From NCBI GenBank assembly GCA_029779645.1, contig JAKPAC010000004.1, positions 1 through 64,000 of the forward strand: DNA of 64,000 bases, given 5' to 3'. This stretch comes from Actinomycetes bacterium. Its GTDB lineage: Bacteria; Actinomycetota; Actinomycetes; Actinomycetales; Microbacteriaceae. Made by a program: the position numbers and the translations under genes. Below, one piece after another: positions 1 to 7,902 of the stretch. Position 1 is the stretch's first letter. The number at the start of each line of letters is the position of its first letter. The notes below the pieces were generated by a model. It searched no databases. It saw only the letters and a list, made by a program, of their open reading frames with translations, and had not been told where the DNA came from.

Positions 1-131
1 AACCACTTCTGCAGGGTCATCGGGTGGACGCCGAAGTCTTTCGCGATCTGCTCGATCGTGACTCCGGGCTCACGGCCCCGCGCAACGCGCACGACGTCGT
101 CACGGAACTCGGTGGGATAGGGCTTGGGCAC
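1..131 (-). CDS. IS3-family transposase OrfA, N-terminal fragment at window edge
   Basis: The reading frame enters from the window edge and shows only about 43 N-terminal residues, read leftward from a GTG at 131. The motif PYPTEFRDDVVRVAR followed by an IEQIAKDFGVHPMTLQKW helix-turn-helix is typical of the small OrfA subunit of IS3-type transposases, which binds the element ends and is normally made with OrfB by frameshifting. The rest of OrfA and any OrfB lie outside the window. An in-frame ATG is absent just upstream, so the GTG is the best start. Family-level identification is firm; the specific IS is not recognised. Confidence 0.72.
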   Translation of the reverse strand, partial: MPKPYPTEFRDDVVRVARGREPGVTIEQIAKDFGVHPMTLQKW

Positions 132-207
132 AATGACATCCTTCCAGGCCGCCCTCCCGGGCAAGCCAGATCAGATGTCACCTATCCGTGCAGCAGTCCC
201 AGGTTCT
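1..207 (-). mobile_element. End of an IS3-like insertion sequence (boundary approximate)
   Basis: The stretch upstream of the OrfA start, about 132-207, has no convincing gene and would contain the terminal inverted repeat of the element. The sequence near 180-207 (GACTGCTGCACGGATAGGTG on the minus strand) resembles ends of actinobacterial IS3-type elements, but the other end is not visible, so neither the inverted repeat nor a target duplication can be confirmed. The boundary is an estimate. Confidence 0.4.
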
Positions 208-280
208 CGTGACTGCCGATGTGGTCGAGCAGCGACTGGATCCGCTTGGCTGGCTTCTCCCGCGGTTGCGTGGTGATGGT

Positions 281-1816
281 TCAGCTGTTCGGCGAGGAGT
301 CGTCCTCGCCGCGTAGCCGCTCTGCCTCGCTCGCTGTGCGGGCGATCAGTTTGATGGAGTCGAATGTCGAGACGATGAGCGAGTTCTCTCGACCCTGCGC
401 TGAGTCGAGTGCCGGAGTGAGCAGCATGATGTTGTCTTCGGCGTCCTCTGAGGCCTCGTGGAGGGCCTGGGCGAGTTCGTACGGGCTGAGCATGACGAGC
501 GACTCGAGCTCTCCCGCAGAAATGACCCCGATCGGGAACTCGGCCTCGACGAGCCGCTCCCGCACGAACCAGTTCTCGTTGATGTAGAACGGCTCCATCG
601 TGACGACGAGCCCGACGCGTGGCTTGTTTAGGTCGATCCTCGGGTTGAGAGCAGCGATCGCATCGATGTTCCGGTGTGACTCGTTGAGCTGTTTGATGCC
701 GTGACCAGTGCTGTCCGCTATGGACTCGATCCACCCGTCGCTGCCGGTCCTCAAGCTCTCGGTCGGTTGACGAGATTTGCAGTCGATGAGCACGAGCAGG
801 TTGGGGAGGTCAAGGAACCAGTCGGACGAATCGATCGACGAGTGAGCCGGGCCGTAGCGGAGCTCGGGGATGACCTCGCGGGGCTGCTTGATGAGCGCCA
901 ACTGGCGACCCACGTAGTGCTGGAACACATGCCCGAGCTCGTCGGGGAACCACTTCCCGAGCTTCTCGAATCCAAGGTGATATATCGACGCCGGCGAAGC
1001 TTTTCCAACAATGGCCTGCACCCATGGCGCGATTGGGAACTCCGCCACGCCCTCGATGAACGGCCGATTGACGAGTGGATTGAAGGCGAACTTTTTCTGC
1101 GGTGACGTCGCTCGATCTTGCCATCGCCGATTGGCTGTCTTGAACTTGTCTGGCGTCGTCAGAAGGTGCTCGGTGAAGGTCTTTCGCAGGGCGTCGAAGG
1201 AGAACACATGCTCCAGTCCCTTGTATCCGGGCCCGTCGAGCCAATCGAGAGAGAACGCCCCGTTCCGTCGCTGAGTCTCGGTCCAGATGATGAAGACCGA
1301 TTCGACATACTCATCAAGCGTGAGACCCGTGATTGACTCGAACCACCCGGGCACCATCACCTTCGGCGTGAAGTCAGGCGGCAACTCACTGGCGCTTCCG
1401 AAGAGCAGGAGTGTCCGCGCGACGAGTCCGTACGGAGACCGCTGTCTCGGAAACTGCTCAAAGATCATGCGCGGGAGGAGGTGAGCGAGTCGATCTGAAG
1501 GATCGGGTCGCTCGGCTTCTCCTTCGTCAATGAGGAGCGCGTTCATGTTGCAGAGCTTGAGGAGGGTTTCTCCGTCAGCCTCCGGTCGTTGAAACCCGCC
1601 CCAGGCGAGTGCGGTGCGGGCCACATCTGCGATATTCCAGTCGACGAGCCCGAACGCCTTCAGTTCGTCGGCCAGCTCGCCGCGACCGATCGCGGCGGTC
1701 GCCTCGGCGCACCTGGTCAGCAAACTGTCGCGATCCTCGCGTCGCACCGCGGCCTTGTATGCCTCCCAGGTTGGAGGATTCCGGGGTGTACGTCGGATCC
1801 GCGGGCCAGTTGTCAT
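281..1816 (-). CDS. Hypothetical protein (511 aa) with a restriction-endonuclease-like core
   Basis: I do not recognise the family. The protein is largely soluble and mixed alpha/beta. Around residues 335-350 a hydrophobic strand ends in LVLIDCKSR, preceded by SSDWFLDLPN, which resembles the beta-hairpin of PD-(D/E)XK-fold nucleases (acidic residue, then D-x-K). The later segment around GLVVTMEPFYINENW looks like a further core strand. The ATG at 1816 is the first in frame. It is transcribed away from the ribbon-helix-helix gene at 1993 and ends next to an IS element. A nuclease role, possibly in defence against foreign DNA, is inference from this short motif only. Confidence 0.5.
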   Translation of the reverse strand: MTTGPRIRRTPRNPPTWEAYKAAVRREDRDSLLTRCAEATAAIGRGELADELKAFGLVDWNIADVARTALAWGGFQRPEADGETLLKLCNMNALLIDEGEAERPDPSDRLAHLLPRMIFEQFPRQRSPYGLVARTLLLFGSASELPPDFTPKVMVPGWFESITGLTLDEYVESVFIIWTETQRRNGAFSLDWLDGPGYKGLEHVFSFDALRKTFTEHLLTTPDKFKTANRRWQDRATSPQKKFAFNPLVNRPFIEGVAEFPIAPWVQAIVGKASPASIYHLGFEKLGKWFPDELGHVFQHYVGRQLALIKQPREVIPELRYGPAHSSIDSSDWFLDLPNLLVLIDCKSRQPTESLRTGSDGWIESIADSTGHGIKQLNESHRNIDAIAALNPRIDLNKPRVGLVVTMEPFYINENWFVRERLVEAEFPIGVISAGELESLVMLSPYELAQALHEASEDAEDNIMLLTPALDSAQGRENSLIVSTFDSIKLIARTASEAERLRGEDDSSPNS

Positions 1817-1858
1817 GTGTTGATTATCCGCGAGGGCGACCCGACCGATCAGAGGTCG

Positions 1859-1881
1859 CCCGTTGTGGAATACACAACGGG
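1859..1881. promoter_or_regulatory. Perfect 9-bp inverted repeat in a divergent promoter region
   Basis: CCCGTTGTG at 1859-1867 and CACAACGGG at 1873-1881 are exact inverted complements separated by five bases. The site lies between the start of the leftward 511-residue gene (1816) and the rightward ribbon-helix-helix gene (1993), with a TTGACT hexamer immediately downstream at 1884-1889. Its symmetry and position suit an operator, most simply for the adjacent ribbon-helix-helix protein. It is not followed by a T-run, so a terminator is unlikely. Confidence 0.5.
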
Positions 1882-1992
1882 TATTGACTTTTCAGACCAG
1901 TCGTTCCCAATCGCTCATCCACTCCCCGTCGGGCTGCGATGTAGAGGATGGCACCGGGGCCTCGTCCATCGCTTCCGATGAGGAGGCTCAGC

Positions 1993-2325
1993 ATGGCTGA
2001 GAACGAACTGCCCGAAGTGCCGGCCACGGCTCTCGGGCCCCTGCGGACGCTTGCCGTCCGTATCACCGACGGGCTGCGCGCCCAGCTGGGTGTGATCGCC
2101 CAGCTGAACGACCGCACGGTCACCGAAGAGATCCGTTTGGCGCTGGAATCCCGGATCGAAGCTTTCAAGTCCGATCCCAAGGTGCTGCAGCGTGCCGAGA
2201 CGGTGCGAGCCGAGATCGAGCGCGGCGCACAGACCAAGCAGAGCGCGATCGAGGCCATCGTCGGCGGTGCCGCGGGAGGCAGCGGAGCGAAGGCTCCGAC
2301 GCCTCGCGGGACCAAGTCCGCCTGA
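1993..2325 (+). CDS. Ribbon-helix-helix (Arc/CopG-like) DNA-binding protein
   Basis: 110 residues. Residues about 18-50 carry an RHH-type pattern: a basic strand (RTLAVRITDGL) followed by two helices (LRAQLGVIAQLN, VTEEIRLALESRIE), as in CopG/Arc-like proteins and TraY/MobC-type plasmid proteins. The C-terminal half is charged and ends in a Gly/Ala-rich tail. The start at 1993 is set by a perfect AGGAGG at 1981-1986, seven bases upstream; an in-frame ATG at 1948 lacks this. Such small RHH proteins usually repress their own promoter, either as antitoxins or as plasmid/ICE transfer regulators. No toxin partner is recognisable next door. Confidence 0.6.
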   Translation: MAENELPEVPATALGPLRTLAVRITDGLRAQLGVIAQLNDRTVTEEIRLALESRIEAFKSDPKVLQRAETVRAEIERGAQTKQSAIEAIVGGAAGGSGAKAPTPRGTKSA

Positions 2326-2499
2326 GTTCCTGTCCGGATCGCATCCGGCCGGTCGAACTCGGCGGACACACCTCCCTCCCTCGTACTGGGGGGGGCAGGG
2401 AGAGGGGCGGCTGCCCAATCACCCACCTCGTTGCTGCCACGCGGCTTGTCAGAGAACCCATGCGGGTTCTCGGTCGCGACAACAGCAAGGAGGTGGGAG

Positions 2500-2781
2500 A
2501 TGGTGCGAAGCATCGTCATCCCGCATGACCAGGCGCGGCCAGACCACGTCTGCGAACTGGCCGATCTAGGTGCATTCCAGGCCGCCGTCGACGGCAGTCT
2601 GGAGCCACACGAGACCCGCGCCGACGAGCGCGACACCTATGCCTGCTTCGACAACCTGTTCGACGCGGCGACCTGGCGCACGTTGTTTCGCGCCACCATG
2701 GCGCGGGCCTCATACTTCCGTCTTGCTTCGGATACCGAGCTGTTCAACCAGCGCTCTCTCGGAGGTGCGTGGTCATGGTGA
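2500..2781 (+). CDS. DUF3846-like protein, short form (93 aa)
   Basis: The first ~37 residues (MVRSIVIPHD ... LGAFQAAVDGSLEPHE) match the N-terminal pattern of DUF3846 proteins, which are common on actinobacterial phages, plasmids and integrative elements and have no established function. The remainder (DTYACFDNLFDAATWRTL...) does not continue the DUF3846 pattern seen in the next gene, so this may be a truncated or recombined copy joined to a different tail. AAGGAGG at 2487-2493 fixes the ATG at 2500. Its TGA overlaps the ATG of the next DUF3846 gene by seven bases, suggesting translational coupling. Confidence 0.55.
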   Translation: MVRSIVIPHDQARPDHVCELADLGAFQAAVDGSLEPHETRADERDTYACFDNLFDAATWRTLFRATMARASYFRLASDTELFNQRSLGGAWSW

Positions 2782-3321
2782 GGGCGCTGCGCATCCCGAC
2801 CGAACTCGAAGACCCGATCACGGAGCTGGAAGTCCACACTTGAGGACTACCAGGCCGCGGTCGGCGGCTGGATCGAGCCGGTCGACATCCCGGAGATCGG
2901 GGTGAGGATCTACGTCCACGAAGAGGGGCTGGTGCTGGGGTTGCCGTTCAACTCTCGCGCCGCGTTCCTCTGGTGGTACTTCATCCCCGAGGCTCGCCAG
3001 AAGGCGATGCTGGTCGGCCCGACGCTCGTCGTCGGCCCGCCGGATCGCAGCGGCATCAGCACGGACATCCCGGCACACGTCACCGAGATGCTCACACAGG
3101 CCGGGATCTGGCGCGTCGAGGTGCGCGTGGTTGACGAGCCGAAGTGGTACCGCAACCAGGCCACTTACGACGACTACTTCGAAGCACTCGTCTGGGCCAT
3201 GGTCACGCTGGAGCGCGGGACCGCCGCCTGGACCGACTCGGCCGTGCCGGTGCAGTGGCAATCGCCCGATGGCGAAAGGCATCACGCCCGGGTGCACGCC
3301 GGTGCGATTTGGCGGCGGTGA
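2775..3321 (+). pseudogene. DUF3846 gene interrupted by a +1 frameshift
   Basis: Translation from the ATG at 2775 gives MVRALRIPTELEDPITELE and stops at a TGA at 2841-2843. Homologous-looking sequence resumes one base later in the +1 frame (EDYQAAVGGWIEPVDIPEIG) and continues through GLPFNSRAAFLWWYFIPEAR, the core of DUF3846, to a stop at 3319-3321. The two halves together make a normal-length protein of about 180 residues. The break is an extra base or a +1 shift at ACT-TGA-G. It may be a mutation, a sequencing error or, less likely, programmed frameshifting. The upstream gene overlaps the start codon. Confidence 0.6.
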
Positions 3322-3338
3322 GCCTTCAGGCGCAATGC

Positions 3339-3758
3339 CTACAGATCAAAGACTGCGTCCGGGTCTTCCATGGCCCGCTTCAGCTCGGCGATATTGCCGA
3401 TCCCAGAAAGCGGAGAGGTCTTTGCTACCTCCACGATGCCACCCACGATGGACTGCAGTGCGGCGGTATCTCCTGCCTCCAGCGCAACATCGAGGCTTGC
3501 GAAAAGTCGTGCATGTGTCGCTTGGCGTTCCGCGAAAATGCGGTCGAAGTACTCTCGCAGCACCTTCTCGGAGGACTTGATGCGACGGACCTCCGTCTCA
3601 CGGTAGGTCTTGAGCTTCTCTCGCTTGGTGCTTTCGGTCTCGTGGATCTCGATCGACTCACGCGCCGCGGTCACGAGCTGGTTGAGAGCGGCGAGAGCAT
3701 CAGGTCCGCTGATCTCGCCCACCATTCGCTTCACGACGCTCTTCTGCTGATCAGCCAA
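3339..3758 (-). CDS. Hypothetical charged helical protein (139 aa)
   Basis: No family recognised. The protein is almost entirely predicted helix, with a strongly charged central stretch (residues about 35-85: ESTKREKLKTYRETEVRRIK ... LREYFDRIFAERQ) that could form a coiled coil, and a C-terminal region with small hydrophobic residues (LQSIVGGIVEVAK). Its ATG at 3758 lies inside the end of the upstream glycine-zipper gene (8-base overlap), so the two are almost certainly co-translated and act together. The pair is convergent with the DUF3846 genes. Confidence 0.55.
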   Translation of the reverse strand: MADQQKSVVKRMVGEISGPDALAALNQLVTAARESIEIHETESTKREKLKTYRETEVRRIKSSEKVLREYFDRIFAERQATHARLFASLDVALEAGDTAALQSIVGGIVEVAKTSPLSGIGNIAELKRAMEDPDAVFDL

Positions 3759-4746
3759 CGGCTTGCTCCTCGTATGTGTTTCGGTACGTGAACATGAGTT
3801 GCTCGGTTCTCATGTCGATGTTCCCGTCCTCATCGGCGACGGGTGCTGTTGCCACTTCGCGAACGGCCTTCACGAGTACGAGCGCCTTCTGAAGTCGCTC
3901 TGCGTGGATCGTAATGTCGAACGGTTCGGATTCGAGCACATTGAGCGCTTCCGTCGCACGTGTCATCATGCGAATGAGTAGCTCTTCGAGCTCTCGTGTG
4001 CGCACCTGGACGCCTCGAAGCAACTCGTCTCGGGTATCGAATGTGGCGATGGCGATCTCGACCTCGGTCAGATGTCGATCCGCTTCTGTACGAGCCTTGG
4101 TGCCCTGGTTCTTGACCGCGAGCCCCGCGACGAGGATGGCCGGCCCGACCGCCGCGACACCGCCCGCCGTCTTACCCAGCCTGATCCCGCCGCCGCCACT
4201 CTTCAGGCTCCCTCCTCCGAGGAACGCGAGACGTGCCTTCTCGGCTGCGGCGCCGCTGAGCTGTGAGATCGGGGTGCCCGTACTTGCACTGGCGTACTTC
4301 CTCACCGCGGCGCTGATCCCCAAGGGAGTGGCGACGCCGGTACCGGCGGCGGATATGACACCGCGCACCCAACCCGCGACGTCCGGGTCGATCTTGCTGA
4401 GGCCAGCGACGTGGAGCGTCCCACCATCGACACCATCGAGGATCAGGTGCTCGTGCGCGCGCACTTGCTTAGCGTGACGTATGAGGAAGTCCCTCATGCG
4501 GAAGATGACCTCGCGCTGTGCACGCTCCTGAACGATGCCGAGCTCCTGCAGGGCTCCGTTGGTGCGTTCCACCATTGCGAGGTGGGCGGCGTAGCGCTTG
4601 TCGTGGCGATCCCCTTGGCGCCGGATGCGCTTGCGGGCATTGCCGATCTGGACGCCACCAACCGTTCCCACTGCGGCGCCACCAATGGCCGTCGCGCCGC
4701 CCACGATGAGGAGCGTGACTGGCACAGCGCGGTTTCCCATGCCCAT
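3751..4746 (-). CDS. Glycine-zipper membrane protein (331 aa), unknown function
   Basis: N-terminal residues about 8-30 form a Gly/Ala-rich membrane segment (TLLIVGGATAIGGAAVGTVG). Around residues 165-205 a striking glycine-zipper block (LAFLGGGSLKSGGGG) is followed by a second Gly/Ala hydrophobic segment (GGVAAVGPAILVAGLAV). Between and after these lie charged helices. The LGGGSLxxGGGG block recurs in bacterial membrane-associated proteins of unknown role; glycine zippers often pack helices in pores or channels. It overlaps and precedes the 139-residue helical gene and is divergent from the nuclease gene at 4896. A membrane-acting toxin or defence effector is possible but unproven. Confidence 0.55.
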   Translation of the reverse strand: MGMGNRAVPVTLLIVGGATAIGGAAVGTVGGVQIGNARKRIRRQGDRHDKRYAAHLAMVERTNGALQELGIVQERAQREVIFRMRDFLIRHAKQVRAHEHLILDGVDGGTLHVAGLSKIDPDVAGWVRGVISAAGTGVATPLGISAAVRKYASASTGTPISQLSGAAAEKARLAFLGGGSLKSGGGGIRLGKTAGGVAAVGPAILVAGLAVKNQGTKARTEADRHLTEVEIAIATFDTRDELLRGVQVRTRELEELLIRMMTRATEALNVLESEPFDITIHAERLQKALVLVKAVREVATAPVADEDGNIDMRTEQLMFTYRNTYEEQAVG

Positions 4747-4895
4747 CTCCGGTCTGCCGGCGTCGCGGCCTAGTGATCTCTACGCAGAAGTCTGGCATGG
4801 CGCTCGGACATGGACAGATCGAGTGGGAGATCACCCCGGCAGACAGCGCGCTTCTCCGTTAACTCTCCACGACGACGTCATAACCTGAATGCACC

Positions 4896-5975
4896 ATGAG
4901 CCAGGACTTCAAGGACGTTGCCCGCAGCATCGAGGCGAACCCGCTCGGGCGGCTCATCTATGGGCAGCGTGAGCTGTTCCACTCGAATCTCATCGGCTGG
5001 TTCTTCGACCAGTTGCCGGAAGTAGCCGATGCGACGTTCCGGCCGCTCGCCGCCCCTGGTGAGCACTCAAGTCGTTTGGTGGAGCGCGAGCGCGGCCACA
5101 TGGACCTCGTCTTCCACTGGCCCGACCGTGCGCCATTGGTCATCGAGAACAAGGTCTTCTCGCTGCCGCACCGAGACCAGCTCGAGGAGTACGTGGCGGT
5201 GTCGTCGAAGTGGCCGTACGCGCCGCCATTGGTGCTGCTCTCTGTTAGTGCGCCGGACTTCGACCTGGGGGAGTGGTGCTATCTCAGTTACGCCGAGTTC
5301 GCCGCCCGGATTCTTGACGTGCTTCCCGCGGACTCGTCCTACGAGGTCGAGACGATGCGCGGCTACGCCGCGCTCGTTTCCGACCTTCAGGAGTTGGTGT
5401 CGACGGTTGAGGTGCAGTCGGATGATGAGCCGGTGTGGCTGCCGTGGAGCCTGCTGGGCGCAATCTCGAGTTCGCAGATGGGGGGGTCCAGAAGGCTCGG
5501 GCTCAGCGGGTGGCGCGCCTGCTCAACGACCTGTTGCCCACTCTCGACCCTCCCGCCAAGGGTGACCTCAGCAATGCCACACCGCTGGCCGAGGTACTGG
5601 AGCGAGCCCGAGTCGATGGAAGGGACTTGCTTCTTGGCTGGCAGCTGCAGGGCGATCAGTTTCGTCGCGCGGCCGTGCTGTGGGGCCGTGGCATCGACGG
5701 ACGAACCCCCGAGTCTCGACAGCGGCGCGAGGAGATTGGACGCGCTCACCCGGAGTTCTTCTCGTTCCCTTCTGGGTTGCCTCAGTCCCATGACGGGCGC
5801 AAGGAGTTCAGTCACTTCGCACCCTCCTTCGTCTACAAGTACGTCAAGACGCCGAACCGCACGATCTCCGAGCTCAGAGCAGCCGCCGCTGAGGTGCACG
5901 CGGAGGTCGAGCAGCTGCGGGGCCGAGGGTGTCGCGGAGGATCGACTCTCCGATGCCGTTCGGAGGGCGCCGTAG
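4896..5975 (+). pseudogene. PD-(D/E)XK nuclease-family gene with two compensating frame breaks
   Basis: The first ~195 residues contain a canonical PD-(D/E)XK signature: D70 (HMDLVFHW), then E84-x-K86 (VIENKVFSL), then Q95 and Y99 in the following helix. The frame is lost at a run of seven Gs (5480-5486). The natural continuation (VQKARAQRVARLLNDLLPTL ... FFSFPSGLPQS) is in another frame up to about 5920, and then GVAEDRLSDAVRRAP resumes the first frame to the stop at 5975, with the second slip near GGGG at 5919-5922. One base lost and one gained would restore a ~360-residue protein. Both breaks sit in G-runs, so sequencing error is as likely as decay. Confidence 0.6.
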
Positions 5976-6002
5976 GCTGCATGCTCCGAAGAGACGTCGG
6001 TG

Positions 6003-6576
6003 ATGCTCGATACGCTCGGAATCGTGGAAGCATTCGAGCAGTTTGTCGCCCTCGCGCTAGAAGCCGAGGGGCTGGTCGTTTCGAGCGCGCTCAAGTTCCC
6101 CGTCAAGCGCCGCACACGCAAGACCGCCTACGAAGAGTGGCAGACGCACGGCTTCGAGGTCGACCTCGTCGCGGCTCGTGCCGACAAGCTCGTGCTCGCG
6201 ACTGAAGTCCTTCTTCGGCTCTCGCGGCGTAGTGGCCGCGCGCGTACGCGGTGAGAGCGAGAACCGCACCTGGAACGCCGCCTACGCGCTCATCAATGAT
6301 GAGCAGATCCGCTCCACCGTCGTCGCGGCCGCCGCAAAGCGCTTCGGGTTCACCATCGACCAGGTTGAGCTGCGGCTCTACGTCGGCAAGTTCGCAGGCG
6401 GTGGTAGTGAGGCCGCCGTGCGCGAGTGGTGCACGCAGCAGGCTGTCGGCGCGGGGCCGATCGCGGTGGTCGGAGCGACCGACGTCGTGAAGACTGTTCA
6501 CGAGGTCGCCGGTTCCAAGCAGTACCGCGACAACGCCGTACTGGCAACGTTGAAGGTGCTCGATGCTGCGGGATAA
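6003..6576 (+). pseudogene. Unknown gene with a frameshift (about 190 aa when joined)
   Basis: The N-terminal part (MLDTLGIVEAFEQFVALALE ... FEVDLVAARADKLVLAT) ends out of frame near 6205. The plausible continuation (KSFFGSRGVVAARVRGESEN ... VLATLKVLDAAG) is in the neighbouring frame and ends at 6576. A two-base loss at ACTGAAG would explain the switch. The segment FEVDLVAARADKLVLAT reads like a nuclease-type core with an acidic residue on a strand, but a full motif is not clear and I cannot name the family. It follows the broken nuclease gene in the same direction with about 27 bases between them, so the two probably formed one operon. Confidence 0.5.
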
Positions 6577-6833
6577 CTCACGGATCATCGGCCGACACGC
6601 CCATGACTTGATGTAGCGGTTCTTTTGCCGAGCGCGCCATTTCCGAGCACTAGCCGACTGCTCGACGTCATCTTCTCTCGCGCGCGACAGCGCATCATCG
6701 TCCTGCTGGTCGGCGGGCGCCTGCACTCCGCCGTGGCGCCGCTTGCGCGTCTGGCGGCCTGACCCTGCCGCGCAGCAATCGCAGTCTTCTCAAGTCGAAC
6801 ACCGGCAGACGTCACGCTGCGGCGAACTCACAA

Positions 6834-7166
6834 CTACTTACGCCGGGGCGCCTTCGCGCGCGTCGCAACGCCGGATCGGTGCAGCGACCGAAGCACGGCA
6901 CCATGCGACAGCTCGTACTTCTTTTCCAGCTCCGCCATCGTTGCACCGGCCTCGTATTCGGCAGCCATCGCAGCCGCTTCGTCATCATTCACCTTCCGCC
7001 TTGAGATCTCAACTCCCTCCCCTCGCAGCATCCGCGTCAATGCAGAGTTGGCAACGCCGAGCTCGCGAGCCAGCGATCGAACACTCTCACCTGCTCGTGC
7101 GCGGCCGACGAGCTCTTCGACTTTGGCAGGGCCCAGACGCCTCGACAACTCATGGCTTCGGCACAC
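6834..7166 (-). CDS. Small tandem helix-turn-helix protein
   Basis: About 110 residues from a GTG at 7166. It has two resolvase-like HTH units: ELVGRARAGESVRSLARELG-VANSALTRML around residues 15-45, and AAEYEAGATMAELEKKYELS-HGAVLRSL around residues 65-95. The architecture resembles the C-terminal DNA-binding part of recombinases and small actinobacterial regulators. The frame stays open upstream to a TTG at 7283, but that codon touches a terminator hairpin and has no ribosome-binding site, so the longer version is unlikely. It borders the end of the accessory region and may be a remnant of a recombinase. Confidence 0.5.
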   Translation of the reverse strand: MCRSHELSRRLGPAKVEELVGRARAGESVRSLARELGVANSALTRMLRGEGVEISRRKVNDDEAAAMAAEYEAGATMAELEKKYELSHGAVLRSLHRSGVATRAKAPRRK

Positions 7167-7281
7167 ATTTGGCGCGCTCAAACCCCCGCTGCGTTCGCCA
7201 GGAACCGCCAGATTCCGCAGTTCTGCAGTGGTGAAAGGCAAGCCCAAAGGGTTTGAGTAGACACTCGCCAAGTCAGCAAGC

Positions 7282-7309
7282 AAAAAACCCCCGCTCAGGC
7301 GGGGGTTTT
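7282..7309. terminator. Bidirectional intrinsic terminator
   Basis: CCCCCGC at 7288-7294 pairs perfectly with GCGGGGG at 7299-7305 around a four-base loop. A-run 7282-7287 and T-run 7306-7309 flank the stem, so it can terminate in both directions. On the minus strand it would end transcripts of the globin gene (7893-7456). It also marks the end of the accessory block. Confidence 0.8.
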
Positions 7310-7455
7310 CTTGTTTCGGTCATGTGGCTGCACCGCACGGCGAACGAGGGGCCGAGTGGCGGGGATGCCGGGAGTCGGGCTTCCGTGCCGCCGACCGCGC
7401 GCACGCCCGTGCGCCCTTGAGCGGCCGCGCGGGCAGCGGGGAAGGATCCTCGGCG

Positions 7456-7893
7456 TCAGTGCGCGGCGGGCTGCGGCGCGTCCGGGCTGTTCCACTCGTG
7501 GGTGGCGCCGATCAGGCTCTGGATGGCCTCGTTCCACGCGGCCTCGGTCTCGGCAGTCCACTCGTCACCGAGGATCTCGTGGAAGGTGTCGCGCACGACC
7601 TCGTAGTAACGGTCGAACGAGGCATTGTCGACGCCGATGTGAGCGTGGTTGGTGCGCTCCGAGTTGACCATGGTCACCGCGGAGTGCCTGCCGTCCAGAT
7701 GCTCCATCAGTGCCACGACGGTGACCTGGAACATGTTCTGGCGCGCCAGCTCGCCGTTCGGCTCGAAGCGGAAGAGCCCCTTGAACTCGGGGTAGCGCGC
7801 GAAGAGGTTCTCGTACACGGGGGCGGAAGGATCTTCCAGGAGCTCGGAGACGCGCTCGAGGCTCTGGAGGATGCGTGCTGATGAATCGCTCAT
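7456..7893 (-). CDS. Globin-family haem protein
   Basis: 145 residues, the length of a single-domain globin. The N-terminal helices (ILQSLERVSELLEDPSAPVY ... FARYPEFKGLF) and the central MVNSERTNHAHIGVDNASFD segment fit globin E/F helices, with a candidate proximal His in the NHAHIGV segment and an aromatic-rich start to the next helix (FDRYYEVVRDTFHEIL). This resembles flavohaemoglobin globin domains without the reductase. Likely roles are oxygen or nitric-oxide binding or redox sensing; substrate is not evident. A strong terminator lies downstream at 7282-7309. No operon partner. Confidence 0.7.
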   Translation of the reverse strand: MSDSSARILQSLERVSELLEDPSAPVYENLFARYPEFKGLFRFEPNGELARQNMFQVTVVALMEHLDGRHSAVTMVNSERTNHAHIGVDNASFDRYYEVVRDTFHEILGDEWTAETEAAWNEAIQSLIGATHEWNSPDAPQPAAH

Positions 7894-7902
7894 GTCGTGA
7901 TG

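Noticed and set aside
182..280. In-frame 32-codon continuation after the TGA of the 511-residue gene (KPAKRIQSLLDHIG)
   Set aside because: It lies across the probable IS boundary and needs stop-codon readthrough. It has no recognisable domain, so it is probably chance.
6585..6815. Minus-strand 76-codon frame in the gap after the frameshifted gene
   Set aside because: No ribosome-binding site, no family resemblance and strongly biased Arg/Ser composition. The gap 6577-6833 shows no convincing gene.
7220..7309. Possible tRNA or attachment site beside the terminator at 7282
   Set aside because: No cloverleaf or TTCGAAT-type T-loop is present, so there is no evidence for integration at a tRNA here.
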